NCBI GenBank assembly: GCA_022841745.1
Contig: JALHQW010000003.1
Location: 124,001-188,000, forward strand
Length of the DNA: 64,000 nt
Source of the DNA: Saprospiraceae bacterium
Lineage (GTDB): Bacteria; Bacteroidota; Bacteroidia; Chitinophagales; Saprospiraceae
Direction: 5' to 3'
The number at the start of each line of letters is the position of its first letter. The first letter of the stretch is position 1. Below are positions 44,601-53,800 of this stretch, piece after piece. The notes beneath the pieces are model-generated. The model saw only the letters and a list, made by a program, of their open reading frames with translations. It was not told the DNA's origin and ran no database searches. The position numbers were made by a program, and so were the translations under genes.

Positions 44601-44817
44601 TAGCGAAGTCACCATATCGCTCACCGGCGTGAAGGAAGGTGCTCAGGCAGAATTGCGTGTCTTCGACAATTTTGGGCGAATGATGTTCAAGCAAGTACTT
44701 GTGGATGGAAGCCAACGAATCAAGCTGCAAGTAGGCACTTGGAACCAAGGGATTTACTCATTATCACTTATTTCGGGCAATGAGCAGGCCTTGCAGCGCT
44801 TGATAGTTCAACGTTAA
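41692..44817 (+). CDS. YWTD-propeller / thrombospondin type 3 repeat protein, T9SS type A substrate
   Basis: 1041 aa with a signal segment ([23 protein letters not shown]). Residues ~40-295 form an LDL-receptor-class-B-like propeller ([84 protein letters not shown]). Residues ~300-870 are calcium-binding thrombospondin type 3 repeats, most with a 36-aa period ([24 protein letters not shown]). A short metal-binding-like stretch leads to the type A sorting domain ([17 protein letters not shown] ... [22 protein letters not shown]). T9SS secretion is predicted. Extensive Asp content implies a calcium-stiffened rod. The repeats are nearly identical at the DNA level. Confidence 0.88.
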   Translation: MKRGIYNFKGIIVGKLTFIAILYLCLLQPQELASQTDVYAARTAPNLIAKFNSNGGAVNLSFIASSQVVYSVAVDDVNNKVYFTRHGAGAIGRVNTDGTGLEENFITGLGKPMGIAIDRVNLRLYWAENGSGNIKSANLVGPPVVTHVLGPITNGQLYDVAVSPGTNQLFWGARGYNRIGMATLSGASPNPNFINIGIAPYGVFGLGVDDSKLDIYWTNYGLARIGRANLDGSGVNTSFITGCNNPIDVVADPGAESIFWSNGSSKSVGKAHVNGSGVNQNLVTNVEKIWGIDLLPTPCPADPDGDNVCSADDNCDNTSNPNQADMDNDGIGDVCDPDIDGDNVNATIDPNDLDNFVCGDSDEDGCDDCAIAGISSPQYDGTDADGDGFCDVNDCNDDNDEIYPGAMEACNGIDDDCDTSVDEDFPDTDDDFEADCTDNDDDGDGVPDGSDNCPLVSNPDQADSDEDMQGNACDDDDDGDGVPDGSDNCPLVANPDQADSDGDMQGNACDNDDDGDGVLDTADNCPLVSNPDQADSDGDMQGNACDNDDDGDGVPDVSDNCPLVPNANQVDSDGDMQGDACDNDDDGDGVNDVNDNCPLVSNPDQANNDGDMQGGDACDPDDDNDGVDDEDDNCPFIANGNQADTDADNIGDVCDDDIDGDGIPNDEDNCPYLPNPNQDNSCGGDTDGDGIPDGTDNCPGVANPSQSDFDNDGIGDACDDDNDNDGVVDGSDNCPLVPNADQANTDGDMQGNACDTDDDNDGVLDGSDNCPLVPNADQANSDGDMLGNACDNDDDNDGVLDTADNCPLVPNANQADNDGDMLGDVCDPDDDNDGVPDTSDSCPYDQNSGFDDDCDNVDNVCDLCPGGDDSIDHNNDNLPDCAYPPTSIDGVYPAWRCGDNDKVQVCHNGNTLCIGFAAIGNGNWDYIGPCDNAVCPNNISNGGSSNFALPQGSSAISEMLGLALAPNPSNSEVTISLTGVKEGAQAELRVFDNFGRMMFKQVLVDGSQRIKLQVGTWNQGIYSLSLISGNEQALQRLIVQR

Positions 44818-44873
44818 TGAAATACTACTTAGGTTTTTGTGAATCTCTTGGTTAGCATTCACTAAATGCCAAT

Positions 44874-44926
44874 AAAGACAGGGGCTGTTGCATCCTTTGG
44901 ATGTAGCAGCCCCTGTTCTTTATAAA
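44874..44926 (+). terminator. Terminator after the TSP3 gene
   Basis: ACAGGGGCTGTTGCATCC pairs with GGATGTAGCAGCCCCTGT around a short TTT-containing loop, followed by TCTTTAT. Confidence 0.85.
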
Positions 44927-45067
44927 AGCAGTAATCTATCTTGTGATAGCTAATTCACTAGGAAAAATCCAAGTGTAGAAATAGAAATGAGTCTTCCCGA
45001 ACCTCCAAAAAAATAGGGAAAACGGGTAGTAATTTACCTATGAAAATCACCAGCCGTTTTCTCTGCA

Positions 45068-45113
45068 AATAATAACGGCGGCGGCATATTCGATGCCGCC
45101 GCCGTTATTATTT
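45068..45113. terminator. Strong GC-core hairpin between convergent genes
   Basis: AATAATAACGGCGGCGGCAT pairs perfectly over 20 bp with its complement around ATTCG, followed by TTTTT. It can serve both the TSP3 gene and the TPM operon. The rest of the 486-bp gap 44818-45303 shows no gene. Confidence 0.9.
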
Positions 45114-45303
45114 TTGGGGGTTCTGTGGTTTTGCGCTTCATTACCATCGAAAACCTATTTTTTGAATGCACAATTCACTTAAAATTCAGAAGACTCGTGT
45201 TGTTTGGTACAACCGTTTTTCGAAATCTATTGAATAAGCTATAAGAATCAGCTTCACGAAGTTCTAAACAAACGTATTGGCAACCATCTTTCAAAAAGGC
45301 TGC

Positions 45304-46086
45304 TTACCAACTTCCGCCAGCACCGCCGCCACCAAAATCGCCGCCGCCAAAGCCGCCGAAGCCACCACCGCCGCCGCCCCAGCCACTTCCGCCGCCACCG
45401 CCGCTCCAGCCACCGCCACCACCTGGGCCAAAAATGATCCAGCCGCCGCCAGCATCGTAGCGCCCCCTTCTATGATAGCCGCCACCTCCACCACCACCTT
45501 TGCTGATGATGATGATAATGACGATGAAAAGGATGATAAAGATAAGGATGACGGGAAAAGGCAAGTCTCCTTTCTGGCCAGCGTCTTCGTTGACATACTC
45601 GCCTTTGCCGGCCAACATAATGGCTTCGGTAGCTTGGTCAAGCCCCTGGTAATAGTTCTGCTGCCTGAAATTTGGGGTAATGATGCGCTCAATGATGCGT
45701 TTGGCCAGCGCATCGGGCAAGAAGCCTTCCGCTCCCCGTCCAGTTTGAATCCAGAGTTTTCGGTCGGAAATGGCCACATAAATGAGCACCCCGTTATTCT
45801 TTCCTTCACCGCCAATGCCCCACGACCGGGCTAAGCGGTTTGAATAGTCAAACACATCGTCCCCGTCCAACGTCTGCTCAATAACAATGGCAATTTGCGT
45901 GGAGGTAGAATCGTCGTAGGCTACCAGTTTTTGCTCAAGCGCCTGAACTTCACCCCCGCTCAGCAGGCCCACATAGTCGTTCACGAGCTTGGGCGGGTTG
46001 GGTGCTGGCGGAACTTCTTTTGCCGACACAAGGACGGGCAACAGCAGCAGTACCGATAGGAATATTTTATCGAAGATGATTTTCAT
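45304..46086 (-). CDS. TPM-domain membrane protein with Gly-rich tail
   Basis: 260 aa from the ATG at 46086, with signal MKIIFDKIFLSVLLLLPVLVSA. The TPM (TLP18.3/Psb32/MOLO-1) domain covers residues ~35-160: VNDYVGLLSGGEVQALEQKLVAYDDSTSTQIAIVIEQTLDGDDVFDYSNRLARSWGIG, then NNGVLIYVAISDRKLWIQTGRGAEGFLPDALAKRIIERIITPNF. A transmembrane helix (~182-200, FPVILIFIILFIVIIIII) precedes a tail almost entirely of Gly with Trp, Ser and Phe. LemA plus two TPM genes is a widespread set of unknown envelope function. It is the last gene of lemA-TPM-TPM, 105 bp after its neighbour. Confidence 0.85.
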   Translation of the reverse strand: MKIIFDKIFLSVLLLLPVLVSAKEVPPAPNPPKLVNDYVGLLSGGEVQALEQKLVAYDDSTSTQIAIVIEQTLDGDDVFDYSNRLARSWGIGGEGKNNGVLIYVAISDRKLWIQTGRGAEGFLPDALAKRIIERIITPNFRQQNYYQGLDQATEAIMLAGKGEYVNEDAGQKGDLPFPVILIFIILFIVIIIIISKGGGGGGGYHRRGRYDAGGGWIIFGPGGGGGWSGGGGGSGWGGGGGGFGGFGGGDFGGGGAGGSW

Positions 46087-46191
46087 TGAAAGGCTTGGAG
46101 GGCGGGATTTATCCCGCCTTATGGCTTGGTTTCTTGAAGTTGCTGTAGGAAAATCAGGCGGTAACTTCGGGTTATCGCCTAATTCGGCCAA

Positions 46192-46623
46192 CTATTTCCC
46201 GTAGGAAATCTCATCCGGTAGTTCGTTTTTATCACCATCCGTCCAGGGGAAATAGGCCCTCAATTGCTCCCCGGCCATTTTCACACCTTGGCATACGCCT
46301 TCGGCAAACATGCCCTGACGGAAGAGTTGCTGCATGACGTTCTTGGTTTCCTCCCAAAAATTAGGAGGCACAACGGCATTGATGCCCTTGTCGCCGAAAA
46401 TCGCAAAATCATGGCGGGGCGGCACGATGAAAATAATCACACCGTTTCTGTCTTTCGTGCGGTCCATGTTCAGCGAGAAAAAAGTGCGGCTCGCAGCCCC
46501 AAGGATGGCACCTTCATAGTCTCTCTCTATGTGCACCCGGATTTCGCCAGAGGTCTGCCGCTCAGCCTCCCGGATGGTCTCCACGATGCGGCCCTCCTCG
46601 TCTTTTGAAAAAAAGTCAATCAT
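46192..46623 (-). CDS. Small soluble TPM-domain protein
   Basis: 143 aa from the ATG at 46623; the frame upstream is heptamer repeat. It is a TPM domain without signal peptide or tail: FSKDEEGRIVETIREAERQTSGEIRVHIERDYEG, then NGVIIFIVPPRHDFAIFGDKGINAVVPPNFWEETKNVMQQLFRQGMFAEGVCQGVKMAGEQLRAYFPW. Such short TPM proteins follow lemA in many Bacteroidota and probably act with the membrane TPM protein at the cytoplasmic face; the activity is unknown. It is the middle gene of the operon. Confidence 0.82.
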   Translation of the reverse strand: MIDFFSKDEEGRIVETIREAERQTSGEIRVHIERDYEGAILGAASRTFFSLNMDRTKDRNGVIIFIVPPRHDFAIFGDKGINAVVPPNFWEETKNVMQQLFRQGMFAEGVCQGVKMAGEQLRAYFPWTDGDKNELPDEISYGK

Positions 46624-46627
46624 TTGA

Positions 46628-46700
46628 AGGGATGAGGGATGAGGGATGAGGGATGAGGGGGACGGCCTGTGCTTCATCCCTCATCCCTCCGTTCCTCATT
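46628..46700. repeat. Heptamer repeat hairpin inside the lemA-TPM operon
   Basis: Four or more copies of GATGAGG (46629-46659) face CATCCCT units (46674 on). It occupies the whole gap between the lemA stop and the TPM start. Confidence 0.85.
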
Positions 46701-46706
46701 CCTTTT

Positions 46707-47303
46707 TTATTTACCTGAGTTGAAATCAACCTTCGGTGCGTTCTGTGCGGCTTGGTCGGCTTCGAACATGCCCTTGCGCTCGAAGCCAAAGATGCTTGCC
46801 CAGAAGTTGGCAGGAAACTTCCTTACGGCGGCATTGTAGTTAGCCACAGACTCATTGAAGTTGTCACGCTCCACCTTGATGCGGTTCTCGGTGCCTTCCA
46901 ACTGCGATTGCAGCTCTTGGAAAGTAGCAGTGGCCTTCAGGTCTGGATAGTTTTCCGTCACCATCAACAACCTGCCGATGGCCTGCGAAAGGCCGCTCTG
47001 CGCACTTTGGAACTCGGCCAATTTTTCAGGCGTAAGGTTGGTCGGGTCCACTTGGATGCTCGTTGCCTTGGCCCTTGCCTCGGCAATGCCAGCGAGGGTT
47101 GACTGCTCAAAATTGGCAGCACCTTTCACTGTTTCCACAAGGTTGGGTACGAGGTCGGCACGGCGCTGGTAGGCACTCTGCACGTTGGCCCAAGTCTTTT
47201 CTACTTCAGTATCAAGGGTGACAAACTTTCGCTGGGTACTGCAGCCAGAAAAAGCGACAATCAGGCCGAAGATGGCAAGAACAAGAATGACGACTGGTCT
47301 CAT
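46707..47303 (-). CDS. lemA: LemA family lipoprotein
   Basis: 198 aa from the ATG at 47303. The signal MRPVVILVLAIFGLIVAFSGCSTQ has a lipobox Cys at 21. The LemA core is plain: LDTEVEKTWANVQSAYQRRADLVPNLVETVKGAANFEQSTLAGIAEARAKA, LSQAIGRLLMVTENYPDLKATATFQELQSQLEGTENRIKVERDNFNESVANYNAAVRKFPANFWASIFGF. It is an alpha-helical, periplasm-facing protein of unknown biochemical role, nearly always next to TPM or M48-type genes. It is the first gene of this operon. A 232-bp gap with the PNP heptamer hairpin lies upstream. Confidence 0.93.
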   Translation of the reverse strand: MRPVVILVLAIFGLIVAFSGCSTQRKFVTLDTEVEKTWANVQSAYQRRADLVPNLVETVKGAANFEQSTLAGIAEARAKATSIQVDPTNLTPEKLAEFQSAQSGLSQAIGRLLMVTENYPDLKATATFQELQSQLEGTENRIKVERDNFNESVANYNAAVRKFPANFWASIFGFERKGMFEADQAAQNAPKVDFNSGK

Positions 47304-47478
47304 TGTCAAAAAGTTTTTTGTTTTAATGAAATTTCACAAAGGCGGTGCAGGACGTGTCCCGCAAGTCGCCCCTGCGCTGAAATTCAGATGCTAAAATGCG
47401 GGAAAGTCACACTACGTTCAGGCAACTGCCCCTATTATCTGCAAACATCGTGAATTTAACGATAAATGCAAGTATGTA

Positions 47479-47556
47479 ATCGTGATTGGTGATTGGTGAT
47501 TCGTGATTCGGATGGGCTACGTACCGAGTCACGAATCACGAGTTACGAATTACGAG
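47479..47556. repeat. Heptamer repeat hairpin overlapping the PNP stop codon
   Basis: CGTGATT/GGTGATT units (47481-47509) face CACGAAT, CACGAGT, TACGAAT, TACGAGC units (47529-47556). The inverted arm runs into the coding end of the purine nucleoside phosphorylase gene, encoding its last residues VIRNS and the TGA. Confidence 0.85.
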
Positions 47557-48357
47557 CAACTCCTTCACCACAAAGGCCAAGTTCTCTGCGGCCTTGCCCA
47601 CCATCTCCAGAACATCCTCGTGCGAGGTTTCCTTTATCGTTGAAATGGGGTAACTCTTGTTTGAAACAACCGACACAGCAAAGACCCTCATGCCAGCATG
47701 TCGGGCCACGATGACCTCTGGCACAGTGCTCATGCCCACCGCATCCGCCCCGATGCGGTGCATGAACTCGTACTCGGCGGGGGTTTCAAGGTTGGGCCCT
47801 TGCAACGCCACATACACGCCACGGTGTGCACGGATGCCGTTTGCTTGCGCAATATCCGAGGCAAGGTTGAGCAGGGCGGGGTCGTAAGCATGGAGCATAT
47901 CAGGGAACCGGACGCCCAACCGCTCGTCGTTGGGGCCACGCAGCGGGTTGTCGGCTTGCAGGTTGATATGGTCACGGATGAACATCAAATCGCCCGCCTC
48001 TATGTCGCCGTTCACGCTGCCCGCCGCATTGGAGACAATGAGCAGTTCCACGCCCAGCGCCTTCATCACCCGCACAGGGAAAGTCAACTGCTGCATGGTG
48101 TAGCCCTCGTAGTAGTGGAAGCGCCCGGCCATCGCCACCACACTGACGCCAACTATTTTCCCAAAAACCAACTTGCCCGCATGGCCTTGCACCGTGCTAA
48201 TGGGAAAATAGGGAATCTCCCGGTAATCAATGGTTTGTGACTGTTCAATCTCGTTCACCAAGCCGCCCAACCCTGAGCCGAGTATGATTCCTACCGTAGG
48301 TTGGTGGCTTGTTTTGCTGCGCAAAAACTCAGCTGATTCTTGTATTTGTTCGTACAT
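47536..48357 (-). CDS. punA: Purine nucleoside phosphorylase (trimeric type)
   Basis: 273 aa. It cleaves purine (deoxy)nucleosides with phosphate to base and (deoxy)ribose 1-phosphate. The signatures of the PNP/MTAP trimeric family are present: phosphate-binding LGSGLGGL near the start, YFPISTVQGHAGKLVFG, GRFHYYEGY, LIVSNAAGSVN, and the base-binding YVALQGPNLETPAEYEFMHRIGADAVGMSTVPEVIVARHAGM with the catalytic Glu and Asn-containing VSVVSNKS segment. Length fits. The last five codons come from a heptamer repeat, so the C terminus differs from the ancestral one. Monocistronic. Confidence 0.94.
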   Translation of the reverse strand: MYEQIQESAEFLRSKTSHQPTVGIILGSGLGGLVNEIEQSQTIDYREIPYFPISTVQGHAGKLVFGKIVGVSVVAMAGRFHYYEGYTMQQLTFPVRVMKALGVELLIVSNAAGSVNGDIEAGDLMFIRDHINLQADNPLRGPNDERLGVRFPDMLHAYDPALLNLASDIAQANGIRAHRGVYVALQGPNLETPAEYEFMHRIGADAVGMSTVPEVIVARHAGMRVFAVSVVSNKSYPISTIKETSHEDVLEMVGKAAENLAFVVKELLVIRNS

Positions 48358-48501
48358 GTTATTTGGTCGGTGAATGGTGGCTGGACAAAATACTTGGTTG
48401 ATATCTCAACCTTTGATTTTGAATTTCATTCAAGGGCCAAATTTGATGTTTTCCAGCGTTTGTATGTAATAAGGAGTTATTTTTCTGCAAGAAGCTTTAG
48501 T

Positions 48502-48663
48502 CAATGGTTCGTGAAGTTTTCGGGTTTTCGGGTTCTAAGGTTGTGGCCTAATAGCTGTTTTTGAAATGGTTGGTTAGGTTTTCAATCCTTTCAAAAATAA
48601 TTTGTGGTTAGGTTTTGCCCCCAAACCCTAAAACCCAGAACCTTAGAACTTCACGAACCATTG
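48502..48663. repeat. 162-bp palindromic MITE-like element, copy 2
   Basis: It begins CAATGGTTCGTGAAG and ends CTTCACGAACCATTG, with inner GGTTCTAAGGTT/AACCTTAGAAC blocks and a TTTTGAAA core. It matches the reverse complement of 2698-2860. It sits in the 487-bp gap 48358-48844, which shows no gene. Confidence 0.8.
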
Positions 48664-48844
48664 TAGCACATCGCAAACTAATTTCCTTGACCTCCTAAGC
48701 CGCCTTGCCGCCCCGAGAAATCAGGGCAAGCGCTGCGGCGGCCCATCGAGGGGAGTGCCTTGGGGGGCGGAACGACCCTAAACCCCTTTGAAAAACCTAT
48801 TGGCACGGCGCCATAGTTTCAACGATAAAAAATTTTAGGCACAG

Positions 48845-49804
48845 TTAAAAATACCTGGGTCGGGGTGCAGTGCCCCGCACGACGGTTTTTTCTTTTTTTT
48901 TAAATAGGTAGTTCACCATCAACTCAACCGACCCGGCATGTTGGCTTCTGAGTTTGCTAAGGCCAATATCATAGGCCAAGCCAAAATCAAGTTCCTTGTT
49001 CACCGTATAAGCACAAAACAGGGCTGCGGACTCCAACGTCATCTCGGAAGACAGGCGGATATTAAGGCCAGCGGTGACGGTCTCGCCCAGGAACAGGGAA
49101 GTTTGCGCATCAATATTCGACAATTGGCCGGGCAACATTTTTATTAAAAACGCCTGGTTGATGGCATTGTCGCCGTACAGTTTCCATTTGCCGGATAGGC
49201 TTATATAATAATGGGGCCGGTTCGTCAACAGTGTTTTGTCCTGCAAATCTATCAGTAAGCTCGCTGGCAGCATTCTGGGGACGGAGCAGCCTATCAGAAA
49301 CCGCTCTTCGATATTGAGCAGGAACCCGACGCCAATATTTGCAGTGGTGTTATCCAAAAAATCGCCCTGGTTAATGGTTGGGTCGCCACTGCTTTCAATC
49401 ACCACGGCATTGCTCGTCAGGTCCAGTTTGTATTGGTTCACCAGCGCCTGCAACCCTACCCGTAAGCTCGTTTTTTCTTTCAATTGGATGGCGTATGCAT
49501 AAGACAATCCAGCGGAAACCTGGCTTGAAATGCCGAGGCGTTGGCGGGAAAGCACCATGCCAATCCCTGCTTTCCCTGCCGAAAGCGGGGTATGAAAACT
49601 CAGGAGTTGCGTTTTCGGGGCGCCCTCAAAGCCCAGCCATTGCTGTCGGTGGGCAAGCGTCAAAACCGACCCTTTCATGCTGCCTGCAACGGAGGGGTTG
49701 TAAACAGCCATCGCTTGCTGGTGAAAGGTAAATTGTGGTTCCTGCTGCGCTAATGCACTGGAAAGCGGCAAGATGGCCAAACACAATAAGACGAGATTTT
49801 TCAT
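48845..49804 (-). CDS. PorP/SprF family T9SS outer-membrane protein, second copy
   Basis: 319 aa with signal MKNLVLLCLAILPLSSALAQ. The family N-terminal signature QQEPQFTFHQQAMAVYNPSVAGSMKGSVLTLAHRQQWLGFEGAPKTQLLSFHTPL and C-terminal DFGLAYDIGLSKLRSQHAGSVELMVNYLF match the protein at 25023-25973, and predicted barrel strands lie between. It lies 60 bp downstream of a type-B sorting-domain remnant, the same order as the first pair. As that partner has lost its N terminus, this copy may have lost its cargo or serve others. Confidence 0.92.
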   Translation of the reverse strand: MKNLVLLCLAILPLSSALAQQEPQFTFHQQAMAVYNPSVAGSMKGSVLTLAHRQQWLGFEGAPKTQLLSFHTPLSAGKAGIGMVLSRQRLGISSQVSAGLSYAYAIQLKEKTSLRVGLQALVNQYKLDLTSNAVVIESSGDPTINQGDFLDNTTANIGVGFLLNIEERFLIGCSVPRMLPASLLIDLQDKTLLTNRPHYYISLSGKWKLYGDNAINQAFLIKMLPGQLSNIDAQTSLFLGETVTAGLNIRLSSEMTLESAALFCAYTVNKELDFGLAYDIGLSKLRSQHAGSVELMVNYLFKKKEKTVVRGTAPRPRYF

Positions 49805-49863
49805 GTGGATTTATTTTGAAGCCCCTGTATCGGAGGGCATTTCATGAATAAAAACGATTTTTT

Positions 49864-50739
49864 CTACCGCATAATCGTTAGAAAACCCTTCTTTTCCGAC
49901 AATCCTGCCCCCGGTTTGAAGACATAGAAATAAGTGCCGCCCGGCAGCTCTTTACCATTATAAGTCCCAGACCAATCGTTTTCGTAGGGCGAGGCCGCAA
50001 AAACCTGGTCGCCCCATTGGTTGAAAACCAGCAATTCGTTGTCGGAGAAGCCCCCGTTTTCCAGGCAAAAGAATTTGAAATATTCATTGACGCCATCGCC
50101 GTTGGGCGTGAAGATGGTGGTGGCAATGCAGTCCTGCGACTGATATTCTACGGTAAGGTTCACAAACCCAAAATCGCAGAGCAAAGGGCAATCCTTGTAG
50201 CATATTTCATAGATGAAATTCACGGTTCCGACAAAATCCGGCTCCGGTATAAACTGAAAGATTCCGTTGCCCAGGTTTTCAAGTTGCCCAGCAGGCACAT
50301 CCTGCAACACCCCAACCGAGAAGCCAGCTTGTGTGTCCAGCAAATCGTTTTCGATGACGCTGAATTCCACTTCCCCGTTGATGTCAACCGAGGCATTGTC
50401 CGTTTGTATGTCTGGCACTCCCAGCACGGCCAAGGTTATAGGGGAGGAACTGGCCGTGCAGCCACCGAGACTGGCTACCACATAATAGTCCCCGCTAGCA
50501 CTGGGTTGCACATTTCCAAACACCAAGTTTTGCTCAGTCGAAACCAGGTTGCTCTGTGGGCCGAACCATTGATAGCTTGCTCCCGAAAATCCAGTAATCG
50601 TTAGGGAAACTGCCCCGCCCTCACAGGGTTCCCCCCTTGAAGTTCTAACAAGTTTGCAACTTGTTAGGCTCGGCACGGGCAAATTAGCCATCATTCTTTG
50701 CTGAAAAATACGGGCATTGGCGGAAAGGAAGTCCTGCAA
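49864..50739 (-). pseudogene. 3' remnant of a T9SS type B adhesin gene
   Basis: The frame of 291 aa has no signal peptide. Family sequence starts only at about residue 34 (GEPCEGGAVSLTITGFSGASYQWFG, an Ig-like domain). It continues through a cadherin-like linker (NASVDINGEVEFSVIENDLLDTQ, PEPDFVGTVNFIYEICYKDC) and a complete type-B sorting domain (IFTPNGDGVNEYFKFFC ... LLVFNQWGDQVFAASPYENDWSGTYNGKELPGGTYFYVF). The same order closes the 2113-aa protein. Residues before ~34 are encoded by the 143-bp inverted-repeat element. I conclude the 5' part was lost when that element or the CRISPR region arrived; a real short gene is less likely. Confidence 0.7.
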
Positions 50740-50783
50740 AACTGCTCACGTGTAGCCTAACAAGTTGCAAACTTGTTAGAACA
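50641..50783. mobile_element. 143-bp inverted-repeat element at the adhesin/CRISPR border
   Basis: The 30-bp ends at 50641-50670 and 50754-50783 are inverted copies, matching in 29 of 30 positions, and each is itself a small palindrome (CTAACAAGTTTGCAACTTGTTAG type). They enclose 83 bp without coding sense. MITE-like structure; no transposase here. Confidence 0.6.
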
Positions 50784-50869
50784 AAGGGGCTTGGATGTTG
50801 CGGAAATCATACCTGCAACAACTGGGTTAAAAGCCCGGTGCAAAGCAATGGACGGTATCCTTCCAAGGA

Positions 50870-53800
50870 GTTTCAATTCCATCCGGTGCGGTTAAAAGCA
50901 AGTTGCTCCGTTCCTTCGTTGCTGAAATCAAGGTGTTTCAATTCCATCCGGTGCGGTTAAAAGTAAACCCTTGGAGTGCCGTTAGTGGTGATGCCAAAAG
51001 TTTCAATTCCATCCGGTGCGGTTAAAAGCAGCAATCAAGGACTGTGGGGAGCGCAACATGCAAGTTTCAATTCCATCCGGTGCGGTTAAAAGAGGTAGCA
51101 ATAGTTGTAGATGTTGCCAATGGGCGGGTTTCAATTCCATCCGGTGCGGTTAAAAGAGTTCGGGCCGGGTGTTTGATGGCCTGTAAGCCGCGTTTCAATT
51201 CCATCCGGTGCGGTTAAAAGCCAGAAGAAGGTCTAAAAGATGCCGAAACAGATACGTTTCAATTCCATCCGGTGCGGTTAAAAGCTGCCAATCCGCACGG
51301 TGTCCGCTGAAAGGTGGAGTTTCAATTCCATCCGGTGCGGTTAAAAGAAAGACATGGATTTACAGACCGCTAAAAGCCAAAAGTTTCAATTCCATCCGGT
51401 GCGGTTAAAAGTAGCGCCGCCGACTTGGATTTTGGGAACGATGGAAGTTTCAATTCCATCCGGTGCGGTTAAAAGCGGATACAAATGGCAGACCTATCAA
51501 AACGAGCAAAGTTTCAATTCCATCCGGTGCGGTTAAAAGCGCCCCTACGTTGGTAGCGGCGGGCGGCACGGCCTAGTTTCAATTCCATCCGGTGCGGTTA
51601 AAAGGTGCTGTTTTTTTGGCAATCACCTCCAACCGGGTAGGTTTCAATTCCATCCGGTGCGGTTAAAAGCTATCAATCCCACCACGAATGGCCAGCCAAA
51701 ACAGAAGTTTCAATTCCATCCGGTGCGGTTAAAAGTGGAGCCGAAGCCCTCACCCTTGGCAGTAGTAACAGGTTTCAATTCCATCCGGTGCGGTTAAAAG
51801 AAGAGCTACCAAGCGGCCAAAGCTGACGAAATAAAGTTTCAATTCCATCCGGTGCGGTTAAAAGAAGAGCTACCAAGCGGCCAAAGCTGACGAAATAAAG
51901 TTTCAATTCCATCCGGTGCGGTTAAAAGGGGCGAGCGGGAATCAGGCAGTTGATAGGCCGAAAGTTTCAATTCCATCCGGTGCGGTTAAAAGCCGTATGA
52001 TACACGCTTCTACACAAATACAGCAAAGTTTCAATTCCATCCGGTGCGGTTAAAAGTTTTTCTACACTACCGACCTTGACCCCATGTATTAGTTTCAATT
52101 CCATCCGGTGCGGTTAAAAGTGCAAGTTAACTCCTGTCGTTTTGACGACAACAACGTTTCAATTCCATCCGGTGCGGTTAAAAGTGTATGACGCACCAGA
52201 GAGCGTCAACCCGCCAGGTAGTTTCAGTTCCATCCGGTGCGGTTAAAAGGGATTTGCCTGTGGTGCGGCCCATACCTGTATAAGGTTTCAATTCCATCCG
52301 GTGCGGTTAAAAGCGAACGGTGGCAATGTGGAGGCATAGAGCGCAAACATGTTTCAATTCCATCCGGTGCGGTTAAAAGCCCAGCCCATTGCTTGCATCC
52401 GTTCCCGGATCAGGTTTCAATTCCATCCGGTGCGGTTAAAAGAACTTCGGCGGCACTGGCCATTTGCCTCATTTCGCTGTTTCAATTCCATCCGGTGCGG
52501 TTAAAAGAGGCGAATCGAACGTTGGCAACCCAAATGTGTGGATGTTTCAATTCCATCCGGTGCGGTTAAAAGATAATGCTTTTGAAGATGTTACGAATTT
52601 CATTTCGTGTTTCAATTCCATCCGGTGCGGTTAAAAGGACACTAAGTAGCCGATTGCTGCGCTCTTTTGCGGTTTCAATTCCATCCGGTGCGGTTAAAAG
52701 GCCAAAACGGTATTGAGGTTTGGGAACATGCTGCATGTTTCAATTCCATCCGGTGCGGTTAAAAGCGTATGTCTTGGTTTTAATCTGCCTTAAAATCAAT
52801 GTTTCAATTCCATCCGGTGCGGTTAAAAGCATGTAAGCCGCTTTTTTCTGTGCGCTCCATGTACGTTTCAATTCCATCCGGTGCGGTTAAAAGTGATTTG
52901 ATTGAAGGTGATATTGTTGAAACAGTGCAGTTTCAATTCCATCCGGTGCGGTTAAAAGTCAACGGCTATGCGATGGGTCGGGGTTTCGAGTTGTTTCAAT
53001 TCCATCCGGTGCGGTTAAAAGCTTTTTGTCCGCCTCAAATTTCACGATGCCGTTCTGTTTCAATTCCATCCGGTGCGGTTAAAAGACTCCGATGCACCCA
53101 CGGCCCCGGCTGAGATGTTATGTTTCAATTCCATCCGGTGCGGTTAAAAGGATGGCGTGGCCGATAGGCGGGCACCGAGGGTGCAGTTTCAATTCCATCC
53201 GGTGCGGTTAAAAGAAAAAACGAAGCAAACCTTGGCTCAGATTAGGAATGTTTCAATTCCATCCGGTGCGGTTAAAAGACACGGCCACGGTGACGGTCTA
53301 TCTCGAAGAAAGCGGTTTCAATTCCATCCGGTGCGGTTAAAAGCTGTTAAATGTGCGCAATTCAGCAACTGGTGTAGTTGGTTTCAATTCCATCCGGTGC
53401 GGTTAAAAGACTCCGATGCACCCACGGCCCCGGCTGAGATGTTATGTTTCAATTCCATCCGGTGCGGTTAAAAGTGCACCTGTGGGGCCGTAGGCCGCTA
53501 ACGGTGCAGGGTTTCAATTCCATCCGGTGCGGTTAAAAGCTCCCTTAATTTTATATTGTCATACAAACCCTTTTGTTTCAATTCCATCCGGTGCGGTTAA
53601 AAGCTTCAGGTCGGCGAACTGGTTGTTCCAGAGGTCAAGTTTCAATTCCATCCGGTGCGGTTAAAAGGCCTGCCCGGAACTTGCCAGCCCCTGCTTCGAG
53701 CTGTTTCAATTCCATCCGGTGCGGTTAAAAGCAGGCGCTGGAAACGATGGTACCCCAATCAATGTGTTTCAATTCCATCCGGTGCGGTTAAAAGGATTTC

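Noticed and set aside
45277-45834. Plus-strand frame of 185 aa rich in Ala and Thr
   Set aside because: It is antisense to the Gly-rich tail of the TPM protein; its length comes from GC-skewed glycine codons.
50641-50783. Considered as a full insertion sequence
   Set aside because: There is no transposase, and 143 bp is too short. It is called only a MITE-like inverted-repeat element.
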